Assembly: GCA_028873695.1 (NCBI GenBank)
Contig: JAPPNU010000044.1
Location: forward strand, 1-64,000
Reading direction: 5' to 3'
DNA: 64,000 nt
Origin: Gemmatimonadota bacterium
GTDB lineage: Bacteria; Latescibacterota; UBA2968; GCA-2709665
Every line of letters starts with the position of its first letter. Within the stretch, counting starts at the first letter, position 1. The notes under the pieces were generated by a model. That model had not been told where the DNA came from. It was given only the letters and a program-made list of their open reading frames with translations, and searched no databases. This document shows, in pieces, positions 1 through 8,190 of the stretch. The translations under genes were made by a program, and so were the position numbers.

Positions 1-48
1 CGGCTACAGGCCACTCCGGTACTACCGCGCCACATCCCTACTCTACGT

Positions 49-152
49 CTTCGGGTACGTAAATTCGAATATGTGATTGTCAAAAAAGGCGATTAGACGG
101 CTGATTACCAGGATACACCAGGTCACCGGACGTGAAGGGAAAAAACGTCCTT
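49..152 (+). repeat. Dispersed repeat family A, copy 1
   Basis: This stretch shares the order 'ggtacgt-aattcgaatatgtg', 'aaggcgattagac', 'ccaggatacaccaggtc' and 'gacgtgaa' with 47779-47884 on the same strand and with 53586-53708 and 33386-33508 on the opposite strand. It has no coding content. It is about 100 bp, and its edges were judged by eye. Confidence 0.75.
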
Positions 153-270
153 CTTTACGTCGATAACGGCCCGTATCGGAGGGTTTTATCGCGTCGCCGC
201 GTTGCTGTTTTTTTTCGGATTGCAGCTGATGCCGGTCCTTGGGAACTCCAGACCGCACCGGCTGGCCAAT

Positions 271-352
271 TATATGGCACGTCGTGCGGCGGCTCCGGCC
301 AGTCGGCTCCTCGCCCAACCGTAGCGCGGTTCGGGGGCACGGAAGACGTTAC
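271..352 (+). repeat. attC-like imperfect hairpin h1
   Basis: The 5' arm ACGTC-T-CG pairs imperfectly with a 3' arm ending CG-A-GACGT, and an inner AACC...GGTT hairpin sits between. The element ends in AAGACGTTAC, the same end as h3 (10407-10489) and close to h6 (20650-20717). It lies just before the 3' end of the convergent higA. The integron-site reading is inference. Confidence 0.4.
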
Positions 353-391
353 GAGAAAAAGAGGGAAGGGATTTGCGCAGGGGAACGTCGT

Positions 392-706
392 CTACGGTAT
401 CGCGAGCGGTTCGATATCCGCCAGCTCGCTTTGATGTCGCTGCTCTGATTCCCAAAGATCCCGTTTGTGCTGGGCCTTCATCCAGAATTCTGGAGAGTTT
501 CCAAACAAGCGAGCAAGTTTCAATGCCATGATGGGTGAGATGGCGCGCCGCTCCCGCAGAAGCTCATTTATCGTTTGACGGGATACACCCAATGCCTCCG
601 CCAGGGCAGTTACTGTTTGCCCATATTCCGGCAAAAAATCCTCACGCAGCATCTCACCAGGATGAGTTGGTGGGATGGCGCGTTCCTGTGTATTCGTGAT
701 GGCCAT
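392..706 (-). CDS. higA: HigA-family XRE antitoxin (orphan)
   Basis: This 104-residue protein is a full-length HigA-type antidote. It has the typical PTHPGE-lead (residues 13-18), then a helix-turn-helix at about 31-52 around ALAEALGVSRQTINELL, then ISPIMALKLARLFGNSPEFWM, the usual C-terminal dimer segment. In higBA modules the RelE-fold toxin HigB normally lies just upstream. Here the upstream side (above 706) holds only a divergent zinc-ribbon gene starting at 710, so no partner toxin is visible. It is one of only two minus-strand gene signals in the window. It may autoregulate the very short divergent space, or be a stand-alone repressor. Confidence 0.9.
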   Translation of the reverse strand: MAITNTQERAIPPTHPGEMLREDFLPEYGQTVTALAEALGVSRQTINELLRERRAISPIMALKLARLFGNSPEFWMKAQHKRDLWESEQRHQSELADIEPLAIP

Positions 707-709
707 GGA

Positions 710-1480
710 ATGTGCCTTTCAGTGATAGTCCGTGATTTCCTAAAAATCTCTAAAGAAACCCTGAGCAACCACAAAACCAGATACGACAGGCCAACCTGGG
801 CAGGTCGAGTTCCAAGAGAAAAGATAGCCCGCCTCTATGCAACTGATGCACAGGGCATAGTAGACGAAGAGCTTATCGAAGACGTGGGGATTGGACTCTT
901 CGCTCGTATCGAAAGCATTTTCAAAGCACGAGAGGCCAGTGCCGGACGAGCAAGATGCCCATTGTGTGATCGCCAGATAGACCACGACGGTATGAAGGAT
1001 ACGATTCTGAGATGCGAATCGTGCAACTGGGAACTCACCTGGGGCGAGTATCATAAAGCCAGACAAGGTAAGCATCTTGCTGCCGCCGGTCTCACGGTCT
1101 TTCTCCAGGAGTTCCTCCGGAAATACCAGACTGCGAGAACTCCAAAAGAGAAGATGGTTCTCATAGACACCTTGATTCACAGGTATCATTGGGAACTTGA
1201 GGGAGGACTGACTCGGCCTGGAGCTACAGATTTAATTGGAGGAAGACAGCATGAAATCATAGATTTCCTCAACGAACTTTCATACGGCGAAGGGAGCGAC
1301 CCGGAAATCCTGGCCAACAGAGCGGCATGGATCCAGAAGGTCGAAAAAAGCCAACAGCATCGCAAAACAAAAAGAGAGGAACGGCAGAGGAAAAAGGAAG
1401 AGCGGGAGAGAAAGAGGAACTTGAAGAGAAAAGTCAGACAACAGATGTTGGCGCAGAGAGACAGATCGAGTGAGTCATGA
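710..1480 (+). CDS. Zinc-ribbon protein with basic C-terminal tail, paralogue of the gene at 63579
   Basis: The function is not recognised. From the ATG at 710 the protein has 256 residues: a helical segment around RLYATDAQGIVDEELIEDVGIGL (about 41-63), a CPLC/CESC pair (83-86 and 102-105) that looks like one zinc ribbon, a mixed middle region, and a strongly basic R/K/E tail (about 215-256) suited to nucleic-acid binding. The truncated gene at the right edge of the window repeats the RLY..D.QGI.D..L...G.GLFAR block and a CxxC ribbon. The start at 710 was chosen because it is four bases from the divergent higA start; an earlier in-frame start would run through higA. A start nearer RVPREKIARLY is possible. 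Confidence 0.75.
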   Translation: MCLSVIVRDFLKISKETLSNHKTRYDRPTWAGRVPREKIARLYATDAQGIVDEELIEDVGIGLFARIESIFKAREASAGRARCPLCDRQIDHDGMKDTILRCESCNWELTWGEYHKARQGKHLAAAGLTVFLQEFLRKYQTARTPKEKMVLIDTLIHRYHWELEGGLTRPGATDLIGGRQHEIIDFLNELSYGEGSDPEILANRAAWIQKVEKSQQHRKTKREERQRKKEERERKRNLKRKVRQQMLAQRDRSSES

Positions 1481-1519
1481 TTCTCCATTTGAAAGAAATG
1501 AAATGAAGAGGAGAGTGGC

Positions 1520-1930
1520 GTGAAAATCAGAGGATTCGCTTTCGTCGGCCACCCGGTGACGAGTCTCAAACGTGCGCGTGAATTCTACGAGACGGTTCTG
1601 CGTCTGCCTGAACCAAATGTCATCGACCCGCCGCGCGGCCCCGATGGGGATGACGGTTTCATCGAGTACGCCGTCGGTCCCCACGATACGCTTGCGGTCA
1701 CCACGACCTGGTTTCGTGGCGAACCGCCGGCCGTACTCAGCGCGGGACTCTCGGTGGAAGTGGAGGACTTCGAAGAGGCCGTCGCGCACATTGAACGCTG
1801 TGGCGTATCGTTTGAGATGGGACCCCTCGAAGGGCCACGCTGCAGCATTGCCGTCATCAAGGACCCGGACGGGAATCAGATCGGTATACATAAACTCACA
1901 GAGAAGCCTGATGTGTCGAAGCGGAGTTGA
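1520..1930 (+). CDS. VOC-superfamily (glyoxalase/bleomycin-resistance fold) protein
   Basis: The 136-residue protein has the two beta-alpha-beta-beta-beta modules of the VOC fold. It begins IRGFAFVGHPVTSLKRAREFYETVL and ends with the family hallmark KDPDGNQIGIHK. The His in VGHP is a candidate first metal ligand. The start is GTG, preceded by an AGGAG Shine-Dalgarno about eight bases upstream. It lies 39 bases after the zinc-ribbon gene and may be co-transcribed with it. The substrate cannot be inferred; VOC proteins include lyases, dioxygenases and drug-binding proteins. Confidence 0.85.
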   Translation: MKIRGFAFVGHPVTSLKRAREFYETVLRLPEPNVIDPPRGPDGDDGFIEYAVGPHDTLAVTTTWFRGEPPAVLSAGLSVEVEDFEEAVAHIERCGVSFEMGPLEGPRCSIAVIKDPDGNQIGIHKLTEKPDVSKRS

Positions 1931-2048
1931 TCGGTCCCATTGGTTTGGTGGCGGTTCGCCGTAAGGACCGGACCTCCGTTACGCACCGGCAGCGTCGGGT
2001 AACGCGAGGCCGTTAACGGGAGTCGTCCTTGCCCCCAAGGGAGGGAAA

Positions 2049-3362
2049 ATGAAACTCTGGGTATTCACCTGCAGTGACAGCCCGTTCGAACACTGGCTCG
2101 ATGGGTACGAGGAGCGTTTCGACGCCTGGGAGGACGGCGGCGTGCAAGGTCTGGCCGTCGGCCGTATGACGTTCCTCCAGGCGGATGGCTCCACCATCCC
2201 GGCGTGGTCTCCCGACCCCAAGGTGTACGAGGCCCTGGGGGCGGAGGTTCCGGAGCAGCGTCCGCGCGACCTCACAAAAGAGAAGAAGCTGCACGCAATG
2301 CTGGACGACGCCGCAAAGCGGGGCTGGCGACTGCTGGTTTTCGCCGGAGGCGGCCCGACCGCCCACGTGCAGGACCAGATGAACGCCTTTCCACAGGTAC
2401 ACGGCATCATTGTCGACGGTCCGGGCGAAAACCACTACGAGCTGGCCTTCCACCACGGGGGCGAACTCCTGGAGGTCCGACCCGGTGAGGCGGCCCGCTT
2501 CGACCAGATCGGCGCCGAGATCGATCGAATACAACGTGGCATCAACCACATGCGGGAGCGATTGCACAATCTGACACCGGAATTGGTGCGGTACCACGCC
2601 GACGGCGGGATGCTGGGGGCGATGCTCCTGTTCGACGTCAACGAGGACGTACTCTACTGGCTGCGCAAGCGGCAGGAGCGCTCTCGCTTCGACTGGCAGT
2701 ACATGCGCCAACAGGTCGACGCCGTCGATCGCAAAGTGGAGCTGGGCGGAATCCCGCGGGCCGCGGCGTGGTCATCGCTCACCGGACAGAACTACTGCCA
2801 GATGGCGGAGTATTTCGACTATGTCTTTCCGAAACACTATTTCTGGCACCGCGGCATGGACGGCATGTACGGAACCATATCACGCTGGGTAAAACGGTTG
2901 CGAAAGTGGAATCCGTCCCTGAGCGAGGCGGAGTGTTTCGCCGTTGTCAAGGCGCTGTTGGGCATCGAGTTGCCCGGTGTCAACTCGCTAATGGACATGG
3001 AGATGGGTTTCCCGGACGAATTCTTCTCAAGGGTGGTCTACAACGAGACCCGGCGGGCCCTGGCAGCCATAGGCGATCCCGACAAGGTGATCGCCTGGGT
3101 TTCCACCGGGCGCCGCCCCCACGGCGGCGACCCGATGCAGGCGCGCGATCTCTACGGCATCCTGACTGCTTCGCGGGAGGCGGGGTTGAAGCGCTTCCTG
3201 TACCATCCCGAGCCGGACTTCGGGGCGGCGGAATGGACCATCATCTCGTCGATGTGCGGAAACCAGTGGGATGAAGACGCCGGAGGGTACTGGCCGACGG
3301 AGACCGACAAGCCAGGCTTCTGGGACGGCGGGCGCGAGGCACCCGAAGAAGGCCGAATATGA
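2049..3362 (+). CDS. Conserved hypothetical protein, possibly TIM-barrel-like
   Basis: The 437-residue soluble protein has no signal peptide and no family motif I can name. Alternating beta strands and helices in the first half (MKLWVFTC, RLLVFAGGG, HGIIVDGPG) followed by an acidic/aromatic-rich middle (MAEYFDYVFPKHYFWHRGMDGMYG) and WVSTGRRPHGGDP suggest a barrel-type sugar-related protein, but this is weak. An AGGGA Shine-Dalgarno precedes the ATG. The reading frame is intact and its codon use resembles that of its neighbours, so it is a real gene. Confidence 0.75.
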   Translation: MKLWVFTCSDSPFEHWLDGYEERFDAWEDGGVQGLAVGRMTFLQADGSTIPAWSPDPKVYEALGAEVPEQRPRDLTKEKKLHAMLDDAAKRGWRLLVFAGGGPTAHVQDQMNAFPQVHGIIVDGPGENHYELAFHHGGELLEVRPGEAARFDQIGAEIDRIQRGINHMRERLHNLTPELVRYHADGGMLGAMLLFDVNEDVLYWLRKRQERSRFDWQYMRQQVDAVDRKVELGGIPRAAAWSSLTGQNYCQMAEYFDYVFPKHYFWHRGMDGMYGTISRWVKRLRKWNPSLSEAECFAVVKALLGIELPGVNSLMDMEMGFPDEFFSRVVYNETRRALAAIGDPDKVIAWVSTGRRPHGGDPMQARDLYGILTASREAGLKRFLYHPEPDFGAAEWTIISSMCGNQWDEDAGGYWPTETDKPGFWDGGREAPEEGRI

Positions 3363-3396
3363 GCAGGATCTTTGCCTCGTTGCGGGAGTGTTCGCC

Positions 3397-3468
3397 GCGG
3401 GCGAGAACGATGACTTGCTTCGACATCGCCTCGTCAAACCCGGCGTTCGCAAACCGTCGGGAACGTCT
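3397..3468 (+). repeat. attC-like imperfect hairpin h2
   Basis: By eye, GACTTGCTTCGAC in the 5' arm pairs imperfectly with GTCGGGAACGTC in the 3' arm. A CAAACCC...GTTCGC inner element lies between. It sits between the stop of the 2049 gene and the start of the GNAT gene at 3522, and ends ACGTCTTAC, a variant of the ACGTTAC end seen elsewhere. Confidence 0.35.
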
Positions 3469-3521
3469 TACGACCGGCAGCAGGACTGTTTTTGCATTCG
3501 GGATCCGAGGAGAAATCAGGT

Positions 3522-3968
3522 ATGATACGGACAGTCACGTCGGAGGACTTGGGAGCTTGTGCACGTCTATTCGTAAAGGTCTTCTCCGAATGGCCGTACG
3601 AGGAATCGTGGAGCGTCGCCCAGGCCCACCACTACCTCGGTCGATTCTGGAGGTTCGATCCCGGGCACTGTCTCGTCGCCGTCGAAAACGATAACGTCGT
3701 CGGAGCGATGTTCGGATACAGTTATCCGTGGCAGGACCGAATCAACTACTACATGCAGGAGCTCTTTGTTGAACCTGATCGACGTCGATCAGGCCATGGT
3801 CGAAGCCTGGTGCGTCATCTGCTCGACACGCTTGGGGAATCAGACGTGTCTGTGTCCCTGATTGCCAATGAGGCTACGCCAGCAGCCGCGTTCTACCAGG
3901 AGCTCGGACTGCGGCAGCACAGATACTACAAGTTCTATTGTGGAACCGTGAATCCGGACGCGGAATAG
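3522..3968 (+). CDS. GNAT-family N-acetyltransferase
   Basis: The 148-residue protein matches the GNAT fold: MIRTVTSEDL opening strand, central YYMQELFVEPDRRRSGHGRSL with an R-x-x-G-x-G acetyl-CoA pyrophosphate-binding loop, and the C-terminal AAAFYQELGLRQHRYYKFY segment. The ATG at 3522 is preceded by GAGGAG. An in-frame upstream ATG at 3492 would add ten residues unlike the family. The substrate is unknown. It stands alone, preceded by hairpin h2 and followed by a gap that starts with GTATAACACG. Confidence 0.9.
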   Translation: MIRTVTSEDLGACARLFVKVFSEWPYEESWSVAQAHHYLGRFWRFDPGHCLVAVENDNVVGAMFGYSYPWQDRINYYMQELFVEPDRRRSGHGRSLVRHLLDTLGESDVSVSLIANEATPAAAFYQELGLRQHRYYKFYCGTVNPDAE

Positions 3969-4171
3969 GCCGTCGTATAACACGTCGTTTTGCTATCCCG
4001 TCCTGGCCGCCCGGAAAACCTCTGAACCACTTACTTTGTTTGATGGAACTGCTCTACAGCGAATGAGCCATACGGGGATTTTCGACCGGATTCTTCCGCA
4101 CAATCGAGAGTTGGCGGCGAGTAGACCAACATGAGCGCATAATACGTGAAAGGGTGTCCGGTGACTGTCCA

Positions 4172-5047
4172 ATGAAGCTACACATTCTCGGTAACGGTGG
4201 TCCGCGACCCAGCCGAATGGGTGAACGCTACGGGTGTTCCTGCATTCTCGAGATCGGCGATGATCGAATCATGGTAGATTGCGGCCCCGGCACAACCTAC
4301 AAGATGGCACGCATGGGAATGAGCCCGACACAGGTGAATTCGGTTTTCCTGACTCACCATCATTCGGATCACATCGTTGATTTCCCGTGCTTTGCCTTGC
4401 TGCGGTTCGATCTCGACCCCGGCGATCTTCCTCCACTCAGAGTCTTTGGTCCGCCTCCGACTGTCGAATTCGTGGATCGCCTCTTTGGCAAGGACGGCGC
4501 CTTCCTTCCCGATATCGTTGCGCGTCGGGAACACCACATCAGCCACCACGGGCACGTGGGGAGAGGCGGAACGCTTCCCCGTCCGGGCATGAAGGTCGAT
4601 GTATCCGACATCAGTTCTGGAGCGGTTGTCGATGGGGAAGGTTGGAAGGCGACGGCTGTACAGGTTCCTCACGTCGAGCCCTACCTGACCGAACTGGCGT
4701 ACCGGATCGATACGAATAACGGCAGCGTACTCTTTCTGTGCGATGGAGCGGACTGTCCCGATCTGAGGCCATTGGCCAGGGGGGTCGATACATTCGTTAC
4801 GGGGCTCTCTATGCGCAATTTCAAAGAGAATGAGGAAGATGCGTCGCATCCTATCAGGGGTGTCAGCGCGGACATTTCAGAGGTCGTTGACATCGCTAAT
4901 GAAGCCGGCATATCGAGGGTCGTGGTCATCCACTGCGGTTCTCCGCACAGTGAGGAGGTCGTCGGCAGGCTGCGTCGAGGCTACCATGGGAATGGATATA
5001 GCGGTTGTATCGTGTGTCCCGACGAGCTTACGACGGTTGAGATATAG
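4172..5047 (+). CDS. Metallo-beta-lactamase-fold hydrolase (RNase Z / arylsulfatase-like group)
   Basis: The 291-residue protein carries the metal-binding HHHSDH motif at residues 62-67, an IMVDCGPGT strand-loop before it, a HISHHG stretch in the middle, LFLCDGADC (third-motif Asp) and VVVIHCGSPHS near the end. This pattern fits the ribonuclease Z/AtsA-like branch of the fold, with two zinc ions at the active site. The ATG beginning MKLHILGNGG was preferred over a GTG-led upstream start six codons earlier. The substrate is unknown and no operon partner is obvious. Confidence 0.88.
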   Translation: MKLHILGNGGPRPSRMGERYGCSCILEIGDDRIMVDCGPGTTYKMARMGMSPTQVNSVFLTHHHSDHIVDFPCFALLRFDLDPGDLPPLRVFGPPPTVEFVDRLFGKDGAFLPDIVARREHHISHHGHVGRGGTLPRPGMKVDVSDISSGAVVDGEGWKATAVQVPHVEPYLTELAYRIDTNNGSVLFLCDGADCPDLRPLARGVDTFVTGLSMRNFKENEEDASHPIRGVSADISEVVDIANEAGISRVVVIHCGSPHSEEVVGRLRRGYHGNGYSGCIVCPDELTTVEI

Positions 5048-5144
5048 GTTGTTTAACTGGGAGGAATCGACGTCGACCCGGCGCAGATGATTGATCTTCG
5101 ACATTCTACCGTTCACCGCCACAGCCAGATTCTTGAGATGTGAA

Positions 5145-5900
5145 ATGAATGATACCCTGCCATACTCAGTTGCGGCTATTTCAGATATTCATGGCAACGT
5201 GGCTGCACTAAACGCTGTTCTCGAGGATCTGCAAAGCCAACCCGTTGATCGTCTGGTGGTCGCCGGCGACCTGGTGCTGAGCGGACCCCGCCCGGCCGAG
5301 AGTCTGGACGCAATACGAGATTTGGAGATTCCCACGATCTACGGGAACACGGACCAGTTGGTCTTCGATGAACAGCATTCCGAGGAAAGACTGGACTGGG
5401 TGAGAGAGAAGCTGGGAACGGATGGCCTGAGCTATCTGAAGGGACTGCCATTTGAACACCGGATAACGCCGCCGGGAGGGCGGTCTCCGGAGGATGATCT
5501 TCTCATCGTGCACGCAACGCCTGCTGACGTGAACGGTATGTTGGTTCTTCAACCCGTTCCGTTCAGTCAGCGGCCGGTTACTCCGGAAGCCGAAGCAAGG
5601 ACACTGCTGGGGGATGCGAGGGCCAATCTGATCGTGGCCGGACACCTTCACTACGCGTCCTGTGGCGTTCCGTGCGGTCAGCGATACAGCATCATCGATT
5701 CAGTCGGGTTTCCGTATGACGGGGACCATCGAGCCGGATATGCCGGAGTGCGGTGGGACGGGCAGGAATGGCACGTGGAAAATCACAGATTGGGTTACGA
5801 TTACGACAAGGTTGCGGAGGACCTCAGGCGTTGTGGTGCGCCGTTTGGTGAGTTGTCAGCCCATAGGATCCTTCAGGCCAGATTCAGGCCGGTCACGTAG
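5145..5900 (+). CDS. Calcineurin-like metallophosphoesterase (YfcE/MJ0936-like)
   Basis: The 251-residue protein shows the ordered phosphoesterase motifs: DIHGN (14-18), GDLVLSGP (41-48), GNTD (67-70), VHATP (from 122) and GHLHYAS (166-172). Together these form the dinuclear metal site of the YfcE-type phosphodiesterases. The C-terminal region (about 173-251) continues as the short strand-rich cap of this family. The ATG at 5145 gives a start just before the first beta strand; an upstream in-frame start adds hydrophobic residues with no homology sense. It follows the MBL gene by about 100 bases and may share its transcript. Confidence 0.9.
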   Translation: MNDTLPYSVAAISDIHGNVAALNAVLEDLQSQPVDRLVVAGDLVLSGPRPAESLDAIRDLEIPTIYGNTDQLVFDEQHSEERLDWVREKLGTDGLSYLKGLPFEHRITPPGGRSPEDDLLIVHATPADVNGMLVLQPVPFSQRPVTPEAEARTLLGDARANLIVAGHLHYASCGVPCGQRYSIIDSVGFPYDGDHRAGYAGVRWDGQEWHVENHRLGYDYDKVAEDLRRCGAPFGELSAHRILQARFRPVT

Positions 5901-6011
5901 AGTCCGGAAGCCAGATGGCGCGCGCTTTATCTGCGGCCGTGACAGGCTTCGCCTGCAGAGCGACTTCATCAAAGTATTGTTAAACCGCGCGGCGAAAGGA
6001 CATAAAGCACA

Positions 6012-6662
6012 ATGCTGAAAGCCATTCTTTGGGACAACGACGGCGTCCTGGTCGACACCGAAGGCCTGTACTTCCAGGCCTGCCGCGAAACCCTGGAACC
6101 CCACGGCGTCCACCTGAGCGAAGCCCGTTTCATCGAGCTCTTCCTCAAGGCCAGCGAAGGCCTTCCCGGGATCGCCGCCGAACACGGCATGGACGAACGG
6201 GCGCTGGATTCCGCACGCAACTGGCGCAACGCCCGCTACACCGAACTCCTGCGCGCCGGTGTACCCGTCATCGACGGCGCCCGCCAGGTGCTGCGCCAGC
6301 TCCACGGCACGGTGCGCATGGGCATCGTCACCAGTTCCCGGCGGGAGCACTTTGAGATCATCCACGCCACAACCGGCCTGCTGGGCTTTTTCGATTTCAC
6401 GCTCGTTCGCGAAGACTACCGGCATTCCAAGCCCGACCCCGAGCCCTACCTCACGGCCATGCGGAAAAACGGCCTCAGCGCCGCGGAATGCGTCGCTATT
6501 GAAGACTCGGACCGGGGGCTGCGCGCCGCTCTTGCGGCCGGGCTGCGCTGCATCGTCATACCGCAGGGCCTGACGCGCGGCCTGGACTTCACCGGCGCCC
6601 TGCGGCAACTGACCGATATACGCCAGGTTCCGCCGCTGATCGATGAGCTATTGCAAACTTAG
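6012..6662 (+). CDS. HAD-superfamily hydrolase, beta-phosphoglucomutase-like
   Basis: The 216-residue protein has all four HAD motifs: nucleophile motif DNDGVLVD (8-15), motif II in GIVTSS, motif III lysine in HSKPDPEPY, and motif IV IEDSDRG. A helical cap inserted after motif I places it in subfamily I with phosphoglycolate phosphatases and beta-phosphoglucomutases. It lies 26 bases before a glycoside-hydrolase-like gene and in the same direction as a kelch gene, so a sugar-phosphate substrate is a reasonable inference. An AAGGA sequence precedes the ATG. Confidence 0.92.
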   Translation: MLKAILWDNDGVLVDTEGLYFQACRETLEPHGVHLSEARFIELFLKASEGLPGIAAEHGMDERALDSARNWRNARYTELLRAGVPVIDGARQVLRQLHGTVRMGIVTSSRREHFEIIHATTGLLGFFDFTLVREDYRHSKPDPEPYLTAMRKNGLSAAECVAIEDSDRGLRAALAAGLRCIVIPQGLTRGLDFTGALRQLTDIRQVPPLIDELLQT

Positions 6663-6688
6663 TACTGTTTCAATGCCAGGAGAGACCA

Positions 6689-8146
6689 ATGACCGACGAG
6701 AAAGCGGCCTTCCTGTTCATTGACAATACGTTTGTCGAGAGTCTCGACAGCGTCGTGCGAGGGGTCGTGCTCGCAAAGAAGGTTTCGCAAGGGCCGCTGA
6801 TTGAAAAGGATCGGGCCTGGGAAGAGGAGTGGCTGATCGGCGGATACGTCAATGTCCTGTACGACGAAGACGAAGATATCTTCAAGATGTGGTACGGCGT
6901 TAGTCGAAAATTGAGCGAAGCGCGAGGCGAAAGTGCGGACGGACTGGCCTACGCCGTGTCGCAGGACGGGATCCACTGGGAAAAACCCGTCCTCAACCTT
7001 GTCGAGGACAGCGGCAGCAAGGAGAATAACCTGGTCTTTCCCTTTCTGAGATGGGGGGCCGGGACAGGGGTCATGAAAGACCCCATCGAAACCGACCCCG
7101 CCAAACGCTACAAGATGCTCTTTATGTTCCAGAGCGGAGACATGATCTTCGCCGGTATCGTCCAGCCGGTTTGTGTGGCGTATTCCGCCGACGGGATTCA
7201 TTGGGACGTGCCCCGGCGCTGGCTCAATCCGGTCATTCCACAGGGCTCGGATACGCACCTGGTCGCCTATTGGGATGCAAGAATCCACCGCTACGTCGTC
7301 TATCTGCGGGGCCGGCCTAACGTGCGCATCATCTGCATGTCCGAAAGCGACGATTTCGAAAACTGGACCCCGCGCAATATCATCGTAGCACCCGATGAGC
7401 GCGATCCCCCGCAGGACCACGAGTTTTACGGAATGAGTTCGCTGGCGTATCGCGGCTTTCGCATCGGCTTCCTGTCCGTGTTTCACACGCTCAACGAGGG
7501 GTGGATCGCCCGGAACCAAATCGAAGACTGGATGCCGGAATGGATGAACCGGATGGACATTCAGTTGACCTGCTCTAAGGATGGCCGGACCTGGCATCGG
7601 GCGGGCAACCGCGAACCCATTCTGGAATGCGGTCCCCGCGGCAGCCACGACAGTGGAAGTGTCTATCCGTCTCATTCCCCCTTTGTCCGCGGCGACGAGA
7701 TCTGGGTCTATCACAGCTGCTCAAACGAATTGCACGGCGAGGGCACGCGCTACGGTGAAGAATCCCGGCGGGGAATAAATCTGGCGAAGATCGAAAAGGA
7801 CCGGCTGGTCTGTCTGAAGACGGAGGCGCAGGGGGTCGTGACCACGGTCCCTCTGAGTATCGAGCCCAATGCATTGTGGATCAACGCCGATGCGACTGGC
7901 GGGTCACTGCGAGTGGAGATCGTCGATCCGTTTGACCGGGTCGTGCCGGGTTTCGGCAAAGAAGACTGCATCCCCTTCTCGGCGAATGAAACAGAATACC
8001 GGGTACAATGGAAAAGCGATCCGGAAGGCGCAGTCGGGGATAACGAAAGTGGACTCGAGGAGAAGATGGTCTCACAGGCTCGCGGCGGGGTCAAGGTCAA
8101 AGTCTACCTGGACCGCGCCAGGCTGTTTGCTCTTTACGTGTCCTGA
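6689..8146 (+). CDS. GH32/GH43-like five-bladed beta-propeller protein
   Basis: The 485-residue cytosolic protein reads like the proteins annotated as glycoside hydrolase family 32-like in uncultured bacteria: repeated blade sequences such as FKMWYGV, GLAYAVSQDGIHWEKP, VAYSADGIHWDVP, SDDFENWTPRN and TCSKDGRTWHRAGN, then a beta-sandwich-like tail (about 390-485). It has no signal peptide. I cannot assign the catalytic acids with confidence, so enzyme activity is unproven. It is probably co-transcribed with the HAD gene (26 bases upstream) and the kelch gene (44 bases downstream). An AGGAGA Shine-Dalgarno precedes the ATG. Confidence 0.8.
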   Translation: MTDEKAAFLFIDNTFVESLDSVVRGVVLAKKVSQGPLIEKDRAWEEEWLIGGYVNVLYDEDEDIFKMWYGVSRKLSEARGESADGLAYAVSQDGIHWEKPVLNLVEDSGSKENNLVFPFLRWGAGTGVMKDPIETDPAKRYKMLFMFQSGDMIFAGIVQPVCVAYSADGIHWDVPRRWLNPVIPQGSDTHLVAYWDARIHRYVVYLRGRPNVRIICMSESDDFENWTPRNIIVAPDERDPPQDHEFYGMSSLAYRGFRIGFLSVFHTLNEGWIARNQIEDWMPEWMNRMDIQLTCSKDGRTWHRAGNREPILECGPRGSHDSGSVYPSHSPFVRGDEIWVYHSCSNELHGEGTRYGEESRRGINLAKIEKDRLVCLKTEAQGVVTTVPLSIEPNALWINADATGGSLRVEIVDPFDRVVPGFGKEDCIPFSANETEYRVQWKSDPEGAVGDNESGLEEKMVSQARGGVKVKVYLDRARLFALYVS

Positions 8147-8190
8147 AGCCATTTCGTAGAATCACATGTCAGGCCGTGCGGAGGTCAGCT

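Noticed and set aside
6659-7714. Minus-strand open frame of 351 codons
   Set aside because: Antisense to the GH32-like gene, whose repeats are unmistakable on the + strand.
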